Below are positions 43,828-52,787 of a DNA stretch of 64,000 nucleotides, in pieces (positions within the stretch are counted from its first letter, which is position 1; each line of letters begins with the position of its first letter). A program made the translations under genes and the position numbers. The DNA comes from Variovorax sp. CF079 (GTDB lineage Bacteria > Pseudomonadota > Gammaproteobacteria > Burkholderiales > Burkholderiaceae_C), in NCBI RefSeq assembly GCF_900101545.1, contig NZ_FMZU01000004.1, forward strand, positions 1-64,000, given 5' to 3'. A model generated the notes under the pieces. The model did no database searches, was not told the origin of the DNA, and saw only the letters and a program-made list of their open reading frames with translations.

Positions 43828-46347
43828 ATGGCCCGCGCCGATCCGCTCAAGAAATACAAGGCCAAGCGCAACTTCGCGCTCACGCCGGAACCGGCGGAGG
43901 GCGGAGCCGAAAGCACCCACGCGCGACAGTTCGTCGTGCAGAAGCACTGGGCCACACGCCTGCACTACGACGTGCGTCTCGAGCTCGACGGCGCGATGAA
44001 GAGCTGGGCCGTGCCCAAGGGCCCGAGCTACGACCGTCAAGTGAAGCGCATGGCCGTGCACGTCGAGGACCACCCGATCTCGTACAACAGCTTCGAAGGC
44101 ACCATCCCGCCGAAGCAGTACGGCGCCGGCAAGGTCGTCATCTGGGACAAGGGCACCTGGACGCCGATCGGCGACCCGCACGAGGGCTACCGTGACGGCG
44201 ACCTCAAGTTCGAGCTGCACGGCTACAAGCTGCGCGGCAAGTGGGTGCTGGTGCGCATCAAGAGCAAGGAAGAAAAGCAGAACGCCTGGCTGCTCATCAA
44301 GGAACGCGATGCCTACGAGCGCCCTTCGGCCGAGTTCAGCGTCGTCGACGAGTTCCCGGACAGCGTGGCCGACCTGCCGATGCCCAAGCCGGAATCGGCC
44401 GCACCCGCGCGCGCACCGGCAAAGAAGCGCGCCGGTGCGCGCGGCATGCCCGCGGGCGCGGTCAAGGCAGAGATACCGCAGAAGTTGTCGCCGCTGCTGG
44501 CCACGCTGGTCGATGCGCCGCCCGCCCGGCCGAGCGAGTGGGTCTACGAGATCAAGTTCGACGGCTACCGCATGTTGGCGCGCATCGATGCAGACGGTGG
44601 CGGCGTGCGGCTCATCACGCGCAACGGCCACGACTGGAGCAGCCGCCTGCCGCACCTGGTGCAGGCGCTGGAGCGCATGAAGCTCAAACCCGGCTGGCTC
44701 GACGGCGAGATCGTCGTGCTCGCCGAATCCGGCCGGACCGACTTCCAGGCGCTGCAGAACGCCTTCGAGAGCGCCAGGACGCAGGGCATCGAGTTCTTTT
44801 TGTTCGACGTGCCGTACTACGACGGCCACGACCTGCGCGGCGTGCCGCTGATCGAGCGGCGCGAGTTCCTGCGCGCGCTGCTCGCCGAGGCGCCGGGCGG
44901 CATCCGCCTGAGCGAAGCCTTCGATGCGGCGCCGAAGGACATCATCGCCTCGGCCTGCAAGCTCGGGCTCGAAGGCATCATCGGCAAGCGCAAGCAGAGC
45001 GGCTACAGCTCGCGCCGTTCGACGGACTGGATCAAGCTCAAGTGCAGCCAGCGGCAGGAGTTCGTCATCGGCGGCTACACCGACCCGAAGGGCTCGCGCA
45101 TCGGCATCGGCTCGCTGCTGCTCGGTGTTCACGACGACAAGGGCGATCTGGTGTACGCGGGCAAGGTCGGCACCGGCTTCAACGACCGCTCGCTCGCGGA
45201 CATGTTGACGCGCCTGCAGACGATCGAGATCGACCAGCGCCCCTTCAAGAACAGGACCGAAGACGAACGCAACGCCCACTGGGTCAAGCCCATGCTGGTG
45301 GCGGAGGTCACGTACTCGGAGTGGACCGCCGGCGGCCACATCCGGCATGGCGTGTTCGAGGCGCTGCGCGCCGACAAGCCGGCCAGGGCCATCGTGCGCG
45401 AGAAGCCCGTGCACCTGGTGGACGCCGATGTCGAGCAGCAGCAGCAGCCCATCGCGCACACGCTGCCGCCGAAGCTCAAGGTTACCCACCCGGAGCGCGT
45501 GATCGACCCGAAGAGCGGCGTGACGAAGATCGAGCTGGTGCGCTTCTACGGCCTGATCGCGCCGCTGATGATGGAGCACCTCAAGGGCCGGCCGGTGTCG
45601 ATCGTGCGCGCGCCCACCGGCATCACGGGCGAGCTGTTCTTCCAGAAGCACCTGGACAAGGGCAGCATGGAAGGCATCCGGCAACTCGACCCCGCCATCT
45701 GGCCGGGCCATGAACAGATGATCGAAGTCGCGACGCCCGAAGGCTTGCTGTCGGCCGCGCAGATGAACGTCATCGAGTTCCACACCTGGAATGCCGTGAA
45801 GACCGCGACTGGCAAACCCGACCGCATGACCTTCGACCTCGACCCGGGCGAGGGCGTCGGCTGGCCGGCGGTGCAGCAAGGCGCCGAGGTCGTGCGCGTG
45901 TTCCTCAACGAACTGGGCCTGGAGTCTTTCTGCAAGACCAGCGGCGGCAAGGGCCTGCACGTGGTGGTGCCGCTGCGCAAGCATCACGACTGGGACACGG
46001 TGAAGGATTTTTCGGAAGCCATCGTGCGCCACCTGGCCCGCACCTTGCCGAAGATGTTCGTCGCCAAGAGCGGCCCGCGCAACCGCGTGGGCAAGATCTT
46101 CATCGACTATTTGCGCAACGGCTTCGGCGCCACGACCGTCTGCGCCTGGTCCGCCCGCGCGCGGCCGGGGCTCGGGGTGTCGGTGCCCGTCGAGTGGGCG
46201 GAGGTGCAGCACCTGACGAGCGGGGCGCAATGGACGGTGCGGAACATCCATACGCGGCTGGACAAGGGGAACGAGCCCTGGAAGGACTATGCGAAGTCGG
46301 CGCAGGGGATTGGGCCGGCGATGAAGATGCTGGGGTTTCGGGGATGA
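43828..46347 (+). CDS. ligD: ATP-dependent DNA ligase LigD (PE-LIG-POL)
   Basis: An 839-residue multifunctional NHEJ enzyme. Domain order: phosphoesterase (about 1-165; FVVQKHWATRLHYDVRLE and EDHPISYNSFEGTIP with His40, His46, His82), ligase (about 215-525; adenylated Lys243 in EIKFDGYRM, EGIIGKRKQSGY, STDWIKLKC) and polymerase/primase (about 555-839; GPRNRVGKIFIDYLRNG and the metal-binding TFDLDPGEGVGW). PE-LIG-POL is the order found in Pseudomonas-type LigD. It processes and seals ends held by Ku. The stop is 9 nt before a REP-like element. Confidence 0.93.
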   Translation: MARADPLKKYKAKRNFALTPEPAEGGAESTHARQFVVQKHWATRLHYDVRLELDGAMKSWAVPKGPSYDRQVKRMAVHVEDHPISYNSFEGTIPPKQYGAGKVVIWDKGTWTPIGDPHEGYRDGDLKFELHGYKLRGKWVLVRIKSKEEKQNAWLLIKERDAYERPSAEFSVVDEFPDSVADLPMPKPESAAPARAPAKKRAGARGMPAGAVKAEIPQKLSPLLATLVDAPPARPSEWVYEIKFDGYRMLARIDADGGGVRLITRNGHDWSSRLPHLVQALERMKLKPGWLDGEIVVLAESGRTDFQALQNAFESARTQGIEFFLFDVPYYDGHDLRGVPLIERREFLRALLAEAPGGIRLSEAFDAAPKDIIASACKLGLEGIIGKRKQSGYSSRRSTDWIKLKCSQRQEFVIGGYTDPKGSRIGIGSLLLGVHDDKGDLVYAGKVGTGFNDRSLADMLTRLQTIEIDQRPFKNRTEDERNAHWVKPMLVAEVTYSEWTAGGHIRHGVFEALRADKPARAIVREKPVHLVDADVEQQQQPIAHTLPPKLKVTHPERVIDPKSGVTKIELVRFYGLIAPLMMEHLKGRPVSIVRAPTGITGELFFQKHLDKGSMEGIRQLDPAIWPGHEQMIEVATPEGLLSAAQMNVIEFHTWNAVKTATGKPDRMTFDLDPGEGVGWPAVQQGAEVVRVFLNELGLESFCKTSGGKGLHVVVPLRKHHDWDTVKDFSEAIVRHLARTLPKMFVAKSGPRNRVGKIFIDYLRNGFGATTVCAWSARARPGLGVSVPVEWAEVQHLTSGAQWTVRNIHTRLDKGNEPWKDYAKSAQGIGPAMKMLGFRG

Positions 46348-46356
46348 GGGGCCTTG

Positions 46357-46394
46357 CTCCCTCTCCCTCCGGGAGAGGGCTGGGGTGAGGGCAC
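46357..46394. repeat. REP-like palindromic element
   Basis: CTCCCTCTCCCTCCGGGAGAGGG followed by CTGGGGTGAGGGCAC in outline; a hairpin of CCCTCTCC with GGAGAGGG. It is the same family as the inverted pair at 16567-16678 and lies directly after ligD, where it may end or stabilise the transcript. The rest of the 46348-46561 gap shows no gene. Confidence 0.75.
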
Positions 46395-46561
46395 GCGACC
46401 CGTGAGCGCGTCGATCGGCTCGCCCGGGGCTCGTCGACCACGATAGGCAGGGCGTTCAACTCGGAGCAGAATGCTTCCGGGAGCGGACCTTCGACGGCAA
46501 TGTCTGCTGACCCAAGCATCTCCATTCGGGAGCACCGCGAGCGACTTCAACGGAGGACGCA

Positions 46562-47362
46562 ATGCGAACGGCTCATTGGCTGATGACGGCAGTCCTTGGA
46601 CTGCTGCTTGCGGGCTGTGCGGGCATCAGAACCGCTCCGACACCGGAAGCGCGACAGGCTTTGGCTCCAACCGGCAAGCTTCGCGTTGGACTCCAGCTTG
46701 GCAATCCCTTGAACGTGGTGCGGGACTCCGTGTCGGGTGAGATGAAGGGGGTCGGATTCGACCTCGGAAAAGAGATGGCCCGGCGCATAGAGGTTCCGTT
46801 TGAGCCGGTGCTGTACCCATCGATCGGAGCCCTTCACGACGGCGGGAGATCCGGGGCTTGGGACGTCGCCCAATTTGGGTTCAGTCCCGAGCGGGCGAAG
46901 GAGTGGGATTTCAGCGCGCTGCACCTGGAGGTCGAATTCGGCTACCTCATCCCTGGCGGTTCTTCGATCTCAACAATGGCTGATGTGGATCGCCCCGGGA
47001 CTCGAGTTGCCGTGCAGGAGAAGTCCGGACCCGATGTCTTTTTTACTCGCACGCTGAAGAATGCTGTGGTTGTCCGAGCATCAAGCAACCCTGGCGCATT
47101 GGAGGCGCTGAAATCCGGGAGAGCGGACGTCATGGGCAGCATCAAGCCGATCCTGTTCGAGATGTCGAATCAATTGCCTGGTTCTCGAGTCCTCGACGGT
47201 CGACCTGGCATCGATCCGCACGCTATGGCGATGCCGAAGGGACGGGAGCTTGGAGCGGCATACACGCGCCAGTTCGTTGAGGACGCGAAGTCCGAGGGTC
47301 TGGTCAAAGCCGCGATTGAGAGAGCCGGTTTACGCGGCGTGATTGTCGCTCCGCTCAAATGA
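46562..47362 (+). CDS. Solute-binding lipoprotein (SBP_bac_3 family)
   Basis: A 266-residue lipoprotein: leader LLLAGCAG with Cys at about 20. The mature domain has KLRVGLQLGNPLNVVRD and GVGFDLGKEMARRIEV, then WDVAQFGFSPERAKEWDFS, which matches periplasmic amino-acid-binding proteins. No permease or ATPase genes are adjacent, so it is an orphan receptor. AACGGAGGACGCA precedes the ATG. It uses slightly less GC-rich codons than its neighbours. Confidence 0.8.
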   Translation: MRTAHWLMTAVLGLLLAGCAGIRTAPTPEARQALAPTGKLRVGLQLGNPLNVVRDSVSGEMKGVGFDLGKEMARRIEVPFEPVLYPSIGALHDGGRSGAWDVAQFGFSPERAKEWDFSALHLEVEFGYLIPGGSSISTMADVDRPGTRVAVQEKSGPDVFFTRTLKNAVVVRASSNPGALEALKSGRADVMGSIKPILFEMSNQLPGSRVLDGRPGIDPHAMAMPKGRELGAAYTRQFVEDAKSEGLVKAAIERAGLRGVIVAPLK

Positions 47363-47392
47363 TGCTCTCTAGCCGCGGCTCCGCGCCCGGCA

Positions 47393-48010
47393 TCAGCCGG
47401 ATCGGCTCCGAGCGCTCTTCCTGTTGCCCTCGGTGCGCGGGGTATCCGTACCCGCCGAGGCACTGCCACCGTTCGCCTGATCGACCCACTGCAAAGCGTC
47501 GACATACGACATGAAGCGGTGGAGGTACTCCGGCGACAGTTCACGCATCAACATGAGCGATCGATGCACGAGGTGACGCGAGTTGAGGGGGCCGGCGTTC
47601 TGCGGCACCGTCGCCAGCGACTGCGTCAGCCGTCGATCGGCGCTGAGCCTCGACCAGGTGTTTCTGAAATAGCTGAGCGTCTTCGAGTCGAGCGCCGCGC
47701 CGTCCCCACGCGATGACGACGCATGCCGGCCGATGTGGTCGACGAGCTCCGCGAGCGCCCCGCGATGGGGTTGGCCTTCCTGCGTCGTGGTGCTGTCCGC
47801 GCGTGGAGCCCTTTCGAGATCCTCGTCATACGCCGCAAGCAGCTTGGCCATCCTGTCGTCCAGGATGCGACGCGCATCGCCGCCGTGCGCAGCCGCCCGC
47901 CTGGCCAGCGCTTCGATAAATCGAAAGCGGACGGGATCGAAGCGATGATCGCCACGCTCGCGCCGTGCATCGATCATCGCGCCGGTTGCGCATGTCCCCT
48001 CGCTACTCAC
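47393..48010 (-). CDS. DUF2894 family protein
   Basis: A 205-residue cytosolic protein, last gene of a four-gene cluster with OmpA, DUF802 and DUF3348 proteins. It has a conserved-looking FRFIEALARRAAAHGG start region, then a Ser/Asp-rich linker and a C-terminal domain beginning KTLSYFRNTWSRLSADRRL and including NSRHLVHRSLMLMRELSPEYLHRFMSYVDALQW. It overlaps the OmpA-like gene by 8 nt. Function unknown; constant linkage suggests it serves the motor-like pair. Confidence 0.8.
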   Translation of the reverse strand: MSSEGTCATGAMIDARRERGDHRFDPVRFRFIEALARRAAAHGGDARRILDDRMAKLLAAYDEDLERAPRADSTTTQEGQPHRGALAELVDHIGRHASSSRGDGAALDSKTLSYFRNTWSRLSADRRLTQSLATVPQNAGPLNSRHLVHRSLMLMRELSPEYLHRFMSYVDALQWVDQANGGSASAGTDTPRTEGNRKSARSRSG

Positions 48011-48653
48011 GGGACTTCATGCTTGCATTTGACGGTCTCGGCGTGGGCGCCATTTCCACGCGCCGATTCCTGGATCGTCCGTCGGCATCGGCATTCGACG
48101 CCACCGCCTGCTCGGAACCGAAGGCTGCGGCAAATACCGAGGACGACGGGATGCCTTCCTCGATCAAGGCCCGGGTCACCGTCAAGGCCCGCTGAGCCGA
48201 CAGCTCCCAGTTGTCGGCGAACTGGCGGTTGCCCCCCCGCACCTGCCGGTCGTCGGTGAAGCCGCTCACCATCAGGATATCGTCGCGGCCCTGGAGGTAG
48301 GCGGCCAGCGGTGCGCTCAGGCTCCTCAACAGTTGCCGGCCTTCGGGCTGCAACTCGGCGGAGTTGACGGCGAACAGCACGCTGCCGCTGATGCCGATGC
48401 GCCCGTTGTTCAGCGTCACCCGGCCCGCCGCCAGCGGCCCCGCGAGGGCCTGCTCGAGGGCCTGCAGTCGCTGCGCTGCAGCCTGCCGCTGCCGGACCTC
48501 GGCTTCCAGCTTCGTCGTGAGGTCCAGCTGCATGCCGACCACGCACACCAGGATCAGCACGAAGGCGCCCAGCAGCCCCGACATCAGATCGCCGAACACG
48601 GCCCATACCGGCACCGTCGGCTCCAGGCCGGCGTCGACGTCCTCCGTCATCAC
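48003..48653 (-). CDS. MotB/OmpA-like stator protein
   Basis: A 216-residue inner-membrane protein with one helix followed by a periplasmic OmpA domain. The segment WAVFGDLMSGLLGAFVLILV places Asp22 at the start of the helix, as the proton-binding Asp of MotB and TolR does. The OmpA domain has LFAVNSAELQPEGR, the VSGFTDDRQV stretch and ADNWELSAQRALTV, then GRSRNRRVEM, the pattern for peptidoglycan anchoring. It overlaps the DUF802 gene by 4 nt; the two should form an ion-driven membrane motor. Confidence 0.85.
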   Translation of the reverse strand: MMTEDVDAGLEPTVPVWAVFGDLMSGLLGAFVLILVCVVGMQLDLTTKLEAEVRQRQAAAQRLQALEQALAGPLAAGRVTLNNGRIGISGSVLFAVNSAELQPEGRQLLRSLSAPLAAYLQGRDDILMVSGFTDDRQVRGGNRQFADNWELSAQRALTVTRALIEEGIPSSSVFAAAFGSEQAVASNADADGRSRNRRVEMAPTPRPSNASMKSRE

Positions 48654-50455
48654 GCTTCGCTGCCCACCGGTGCCCGGCTGCTGGCGAGCTGCTGCAGATC
48701 CTCGACGATCTGCTTCTGCGACATGATGCTCAGGTCGATGACTTCTCTGGCCTGCGCCACGTAGTAGTCCAGCTGCTCGTCACTGCGCGCGATGGACTTG
48801 CCGAGCGCACCTTCGATGCGCTGCAGATGGGCCACCAGCTTGTCGTTCGATTGGCTGAACAGCTGCACCGCGAAACCGAATGCCTCGCCCAGGCTCGCCA
48901 CCTCGACGGCACTGCCGGTGATCTGTGCGGCGACGTCGGCCATCTTCCCGGTTTCCGCGTCGACCTTTTCCGTGAAGCGCGTGCCGACACGGTCCAGCAG
49001 ATCCGCCGACGCAGCGACCAGCGCGTCGATCGCCGAGCGCTGTTCGGTGGAGGCATGGTTCACGCTGTCGAGCAGGGTCTGCAGCGTTTCCAGAATGCGG
49101 CCGCGTTCCTCCAGCATCGTGTTGTCGCGCGCCATGCTGTCGGAAAGCTTCTGGCGCAGTTCGGCAATCACCTCGGCTGCGGCCCGGGGGGCTTCCGAGG
49201 CGGCATGCACGAGTTGGGCGATCTCGGCGATCGTGTTGCTCGCGTGCGCTTCCGTCCGGGCCGATATCTCTTCGGCGGTCTGCGCCAGCGTCTTGCAGAG
49301 CTGCTGCTGCTGGCTCTCGCTGCGCGCGCCCGCCTGCTGCCATTCCTGCTGCAGCGACACGGCCATTGCCTCGAGCGCATCGGTCCAGGCCGCCAGCCGC
49401 TGCTGGTCGCGCGACGCCATCTCCGCCTGCAGGTCGGCCTGCGCCTGGGCCACAGTGCGCAGCTGTGAAGCCGTATGCTGTTCCAAGCGGGTCGACAGCC
49501 CTTCCAGTTGCCGCTGCACGCCGTGCTCGATGGTGCCGTGCAAGGAGGTCGCCTCGCGCGCGATCCCGGCCATCGTGGCTTCGACGACCGGCTGGATTGT
49601 CGCGCCGGCAACGCGGGCACTCTGGGTCAGGCTCTCCTTCAACGAGCGGTCGACGGAGGAGGCCAGGCTTGCATACGCGGCCTCGGCCTTGCTGTGGAAG
49701 CTGTCCTGGCTGGAGAGCAGGCGCTCGTTCAAGGCCTGGCTCTGCCGCTCCATCGTCGCCATCATGGCCTGCAGCCGATCGACCAGCTCGGGCATCGCCT
49801 GGCCCTGTCGCTGCAGCAGCTTGAAGGACTCCTCGCGCTGATGGGCCAGGGAGAAGGCACGCAAGGTGGTCGCGATGCGCGTGTCGAGCAGCTGCGCGGC
49901 CTGCAGCCTGTCGCGCCGGCACAAGGCGGAGACGAGGCCCAGCATCGCGGACGCGGCCACGCCCGCAACGGACGTGCCGAAGGCCAGCCCCAGCCCCTTG
50001 ACCGGGGCGGCCAGGGAGGAGCGGATGGCCTGCAGGTCCGACGCGCTCTCCAGCGCGATCCCGGTGCCGTTCAGCGTGACCACCATGCCGAGAAAGGTGC
50101 CCAGCATCCCCAGCAGCACCAGCAGCCCCGCGAGGTATGGCGTCAGGGCCGGGCCGGGCAAGCCGACGCGCTCACCCTCGATGCGCAGGCGCACCGCGTT
50201 CCGCAAGGAAGGATGCAGCTGGTCGAGCCAATGGCCCAGGCTCGCCGGGGGATCGGGCATGTCCGCCAAGGCGCGTGCCAGGGTGGACGTGGCCTGGTGG
50301 AAGCGGTGCAGTTCCAGCGCGCCCATCAGGTAGAACGCGCCGACGAGCAGCGTGATCACCAGCGCCAACGGGTTCGAGCCGATGTACCCGGCGCCGACCC
50401 AACACACGGCGGCCAAGCCCACGAAAAAAGCGAAGTGTTGAAGAAATCTAGTCAT
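48650..50455 (-). CDS. DUF802 protein: MotA/TolQ-like domain with long coiled-coil tail
   Basis: A 601-residue membrane protein. Two N-terminal helices (about 8-45) precede a cytosolic loop, then the MotA/ExbB-like pair LAGLLVLLGMLGTFLGMVVTLNGTG and LGLAFGTSVAGVAASAMLGLVSAL. From about residue 200 to the end the sequence is Gln/Ala/Glu-rich and predicted coiled coil (many LQAMMATMERQSQALNERL-like heptads), resembling the cytosolic tail of ZorA-type proteins. It overlaps both neighbours by 4 nt. It presumably forms the channel ring around the MotB/OmpA-like protein. Confidence 0.83.
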   Translation of the reverse strand: MTRFLQHFAFFVGLAAVCWVGAGYIGSNPLALVITLLVGAFYLMGALELHRFHQATSTLARALADMPDPPASLGHWLDQLHPSLRNAVRLRIEGERVGLPGPALTPYLAGLLVLLGMLGTFLGMVVTLNGTGIALESASDLQAIRSSLAAPVKGLGLAFGTSVAGVAASAMLGLVSALCRRDRLQAAQLLDTRIATTLRAFSLAHQREESFKLLQRQGQAMPELVDRLQAMMATMERQSQALNERLLSSQDSFHSKAEAAYASLASSVDRSLKESLTQSARVAGATIQPVVEATMAGIAREATSLHGTIEHGVQRQLEGLSTRLEQHTASQLRTVAQAQADLQAEMASRDQQRLAAWTDALEAMAVSLQQEWQQAGARSESQQQQLCKTLAQTAEEISARTEAHASNTIAEIAQLVHAASEAPRAAAEVIAELRQKLSDSMARDNTMLEERGRILETLQTLLDSVNHASTEQRSAIDALVAASADLLDRVGTRFTEKVDAETGKMADVAAQITGSAVEVASLGEAFGFAVQLFSQSNDKLVAHLQRIEGALGKSIARSDEQLDYYVAQAREVIDLSIMSQKQIVEDLQQLASSRAPVGSEA

Positions 50456-51099
50456 TCACTCTTGCGAAGGGCTTCGAGCAGCCCTTCGACCGGTTGCAAT
50501 CGAATATCCAGCTCGGCAAGCAACACGCTTTGCATGTCCTTGCAGAAAACGTTTGACCAGCCTTCGGGCTGGGCCCCGCTGTCGGCCTGGCGCAAGCGCC
50601 CGAAATGCTTTTCGAGCAACCCGGGCACGGTCGACAGCAAGCGCTGCTCGTGCGCACCCAGCGCCTGTTCCATGACGGCATCCACGGCAGCAAGCCGGGC
50701 CATGGCGGGCGACCTGGCCGCCAGCTTCGCCCGCAGACGACCGCGCAAGGGCTCGATGGCCGCCTCGATCGCCTGTTGTCTGGCGAGGTAGCGCCGACGG
50801 TATGCGGAGAAGTCGGCCCCGAGTGCGCTGTCTGCGGCGATGGCTTTCGCCAACGCGGCTCGCACGCGGGTGCATTCGGCTTCCTCGGCGCGTGCGGAAG
50901 CGCGCGCGCCGGATGGCGCAGTCGCCGCACCGCCATTCAACGCCGCGGACAGCGAGATGGCGTCGGTCCAACGGAGCCATTCACCCAATCGATCCGCGAA
51001 GCCTTGCTTGGATTCGGGAACGTCGGTGTCGGTCAGTTGAGCGAGCAAGCGAATGAGCGCCGATCCGGTGAAACCTGTACGCCGTGACACTTGCACCAT
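50452..51099 (-). CDS. DUF3348 family protein
   Basis: A 215-residue protein, first gene of the motor-like cluster. ATG 51099 (MVQVSRRTGFTGSALIRLLAQLTD) is preferred over the frame start at 51138. The sequence is mostly helical, with SKQGFADRLGEWLRWTDAISLSAAL and RRYLARQQAIEAAI, and ends with CKDMQSVLLAELDIRLQPVEGLLEAL. No membrane segment. The 4-nt overlap with DUF802 implies coupled synthesis. Confidence 0.8.
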   Translation of the reverse strand: MVQVSRRTGFTGSALIRLLAQLTDTDVPESKQGFADRLGEWLRWTDAISLSAALNGGAATAPSGARASARAEEAECTRVRAALAKAIAADSALGADFSAYRRRYLARQQAIEAAIEPLRGRLRAKLAARSPAMARLAAVDAVMEQALGAHEQRLLSTVPGLLEKHFGRLRQADSGAQPEGWSNVFCKDMQSVLLAELDIRLQPVEGLLEALRKSE

Positions 51100-51180
51100 A
51101 CCGCCAGAAGGAAAAGCCCGGCAGTCTACACCGCGCACTCACGCCCGACGGGCTGGCCGAGTCGCCTCTGTAACGAGACG

Positions 51181-52365
51181 TCACCAGCCTGCGCCGCCGC
51201 CCAGCAGGGCGCGCCTGGCCAGCAGAAAGGTCGCCGCATTCCAGCTCTGCCCGGCCATCCCCATCGGCGCCAGCGTGCGGCCGTGGAACCACTCGGTGAA
51301 ACGCCAGTCGCCGAGCTCGTTCACGCGCGCCAGTCGAGCGAGCTCCTGCCAAGCCATTGAGTGCAGGCCCACCCGGGCGAGCGCCATCACCCAGAAGCCG
51401 CCGACGAAGGGCCAGATGCCGCCGTTGTGGTACTGGTGCACCATGTTCTGCTGATGGCGCGCCATATACGGCCGCCACAGCGCATGCTGACGCGACAGCG
51501 GATGCAGCACCACACGCACAGGGTAGGGATCGCAGGCACGCGCCGCGCTGATGGTCTTGACGATGCGGCGTGCCATGGAGGAATCGGCCAGCCCGCTCTG
51601 TATGGCCAGCACGTTGCCGAACACATCCCCCTCGTCGCCGACGACCGAGAGATTGACGAAGCTGAGGTACAGGCCCGGGTCGCGCCGGCCGCGGCGCGCA
51701 TAGTGCCGCAGCAGTCGGGCGCGATGGTACTCGGGCAGGTTGCGCTGGAACGGATTGAACAGGTGGTTGAAGTGGTACTGCGTCGCCTCGGCCTCGTCCA
51801 CTGCGTAGCGACGCTTGACCTCGTACCAAAGCGCGTTGGTGTACAGCACGTAACCCGAGCGCGGCATGATGTCGGCCCAGTCGCTGGCCTCGTTCTGTTG
51901 CAGCAGCCGAAAGTGCTGGTGTTCCTGCGCCAGCAGCCAGCCGAGCGCGCGGCCTGCCTCGCGGCCCCAGTGCGAGCGACCGACGCGGCCATGGCGGCGC
52001 ACATGATCCACCGCGATCAGCCACCACAAGGTGGCGTCGATGCAGCCCAGGTACCAGAAGTCGGCATCGCGGCCTTCCGGGTCGACGTATTTGGGGATCT
52101 GCCCATTGGCCGCCTGCTGTGCCGCGAGCGCGTCGAGGCTGGCCACCGCTCCCTGCTCCAGCGCCGGCACACCACTGCCGCACATCGCCATCACGCAGAT
52201 CGCGGCGTCGCGCCCGAAGATGCGCGTGTAGCGCCGCGCCTCGGCCGCCTCGGTACGGCTCGCGGCCAGGATGCCGTGCGGTGTCAGGTTGCGTTGCAGA
52301 AGTTCGAGTGAAGCCTGGGAGCAGGTGTCGATCAGCGCGAGCGTGGGGGCGTCTAGGTTCTTCAT
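51181..52365 (-). CDS. Glycoside hydrolase, GH100/amylo-1,6-glucosidase-like
   Basis: A 394-residue (alpha/alpha)6-barrel-type glycosidase. Readable features are TRIFGRDAAICVMAM, the IPKYVDPEGRDADFWYLGCIDATLWWL segment with an acidic pair, NEASDWADIMPRSGYVLYTNALWY and the late QYHNGGIWPFVGGFWVMAL and WFHGRTLAPMGMAGQSWNAA stretches. These fit neutral invertase/GH100 and glycogen-debranching-like enzymes, so the likely substrate is sucrose or an alpha-glucan. No signal peptide, so it acts in the cytosol. It is a single gene on the minus strand. Confidence 0.78.
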   Translation of the reverse strand: MKNLDAPTLALIDTCSQASLELLQRNLTPHGILAASRTEAAEARRYTRIFGRDAAICVMAMCGSGVPALEQGAVASLDALAAQQAANGQIPKYVDPEGRDADFWYLGCIDATLWWLIAVDHVRRHGRVGRSHWGREAGRALGWLLAQEHQHFRLLQQNEASDWADIMPRSGYVLYTNALWYEVKRRYAVDEAEATQYHFNHLFNPFQRNLPEYHRARLLRHYARRGRRDPGLYLSFVNLSVVGDEGDVFGNVLAIQSGLADSSMARRIVKTISAARACDPYPVRVVLHPLSRQHALWRPYMARHQQNMVHQYHNGGIWPFVGGFWVMALARVGLHSMAWQELARLARVNELGDWRFTEWFHGRTLAPMGMAGQSWNAATFLLARRALLGGGAGW

Positions 52366-52467
52366 GGGGGCGTAGGGGGCGGTGGGGCGCCGCTTGGCAG
52401 CGGAAGCTGCCGTTGACTTTGAACGAATCCCCTCCCGTTTCTGGCGAAGATCGCGACGCGGCAGCAG

Positions 52468-52695
52468 TCAGTCGATCCAGGGACCACCAAGCATTGCTTG
52501 GATATACGCCGCGACCTTCACCAGGTCCTCGTCAGACATCGGGATCGGGGGTGCGTCGACAAGGTGCTCGGCGACCAGGTGCAGCTTTGCCGATGCGTTG
52601 GGCTGCTCCTGGAGCAGAACCGCGATCGCCGCGGTTTGGGCGACAGCTCGCAACTCGAGCGAACGCAGTCGCGCGTTGACTTCTTCCATTTCCAT
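52468..52695 (-). CDS. Small protein of unknown function
   Basis: A 75-residue protein supported by an excellent ribosome site (GGAGGAGGG, then ATG at 52695). The N-terminal half is a Glu/Arg/Leu helix (EEVNARLRSLELRAVAQTAAI) and the C-terminal half reads DEDLVKVAAYIQAMLGGPWID. I do not recognise it. It may be co-transcribed with the gene at 52788, 92 nt upstream. Confidence 0.6.
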   Translation of the reverse strand: MEMEEVNARLRSLELRAVAQTAAIAVLLQEQPNASAKLHLVAEHLVDAPPIPMSDEDLVKVAAYIQAMLGGPWID

Positions 52696-52787
52696 TTTGT
52701 CCCTCCTCCCCGGGGTCCAAGTTGAGGAATCTGGATTCTGCTTCGAAAAAGGGCGGGCACGTCAACGGGTCCGCATCCGGTACTGCC

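Noticed and set aside
42793..46251. Very long open frame antisense to ligD, the MerR-TPR gene and part of ku (1152 codons)
   Set aside because: It is in a phase forced open by high GC at third positions, is rich in His/Arg/Ala/Gly without domain pattern, and covers three well-identified genes.
47393..51099. Zorya defence system
   Set aside because: The motor-like pair resembles ZorA/ZorB in layout, but no ZorC, ZorD or ZorE nuclease/helicase genes are present; the partners are DUF3348 and DUF2894 proteins instead.
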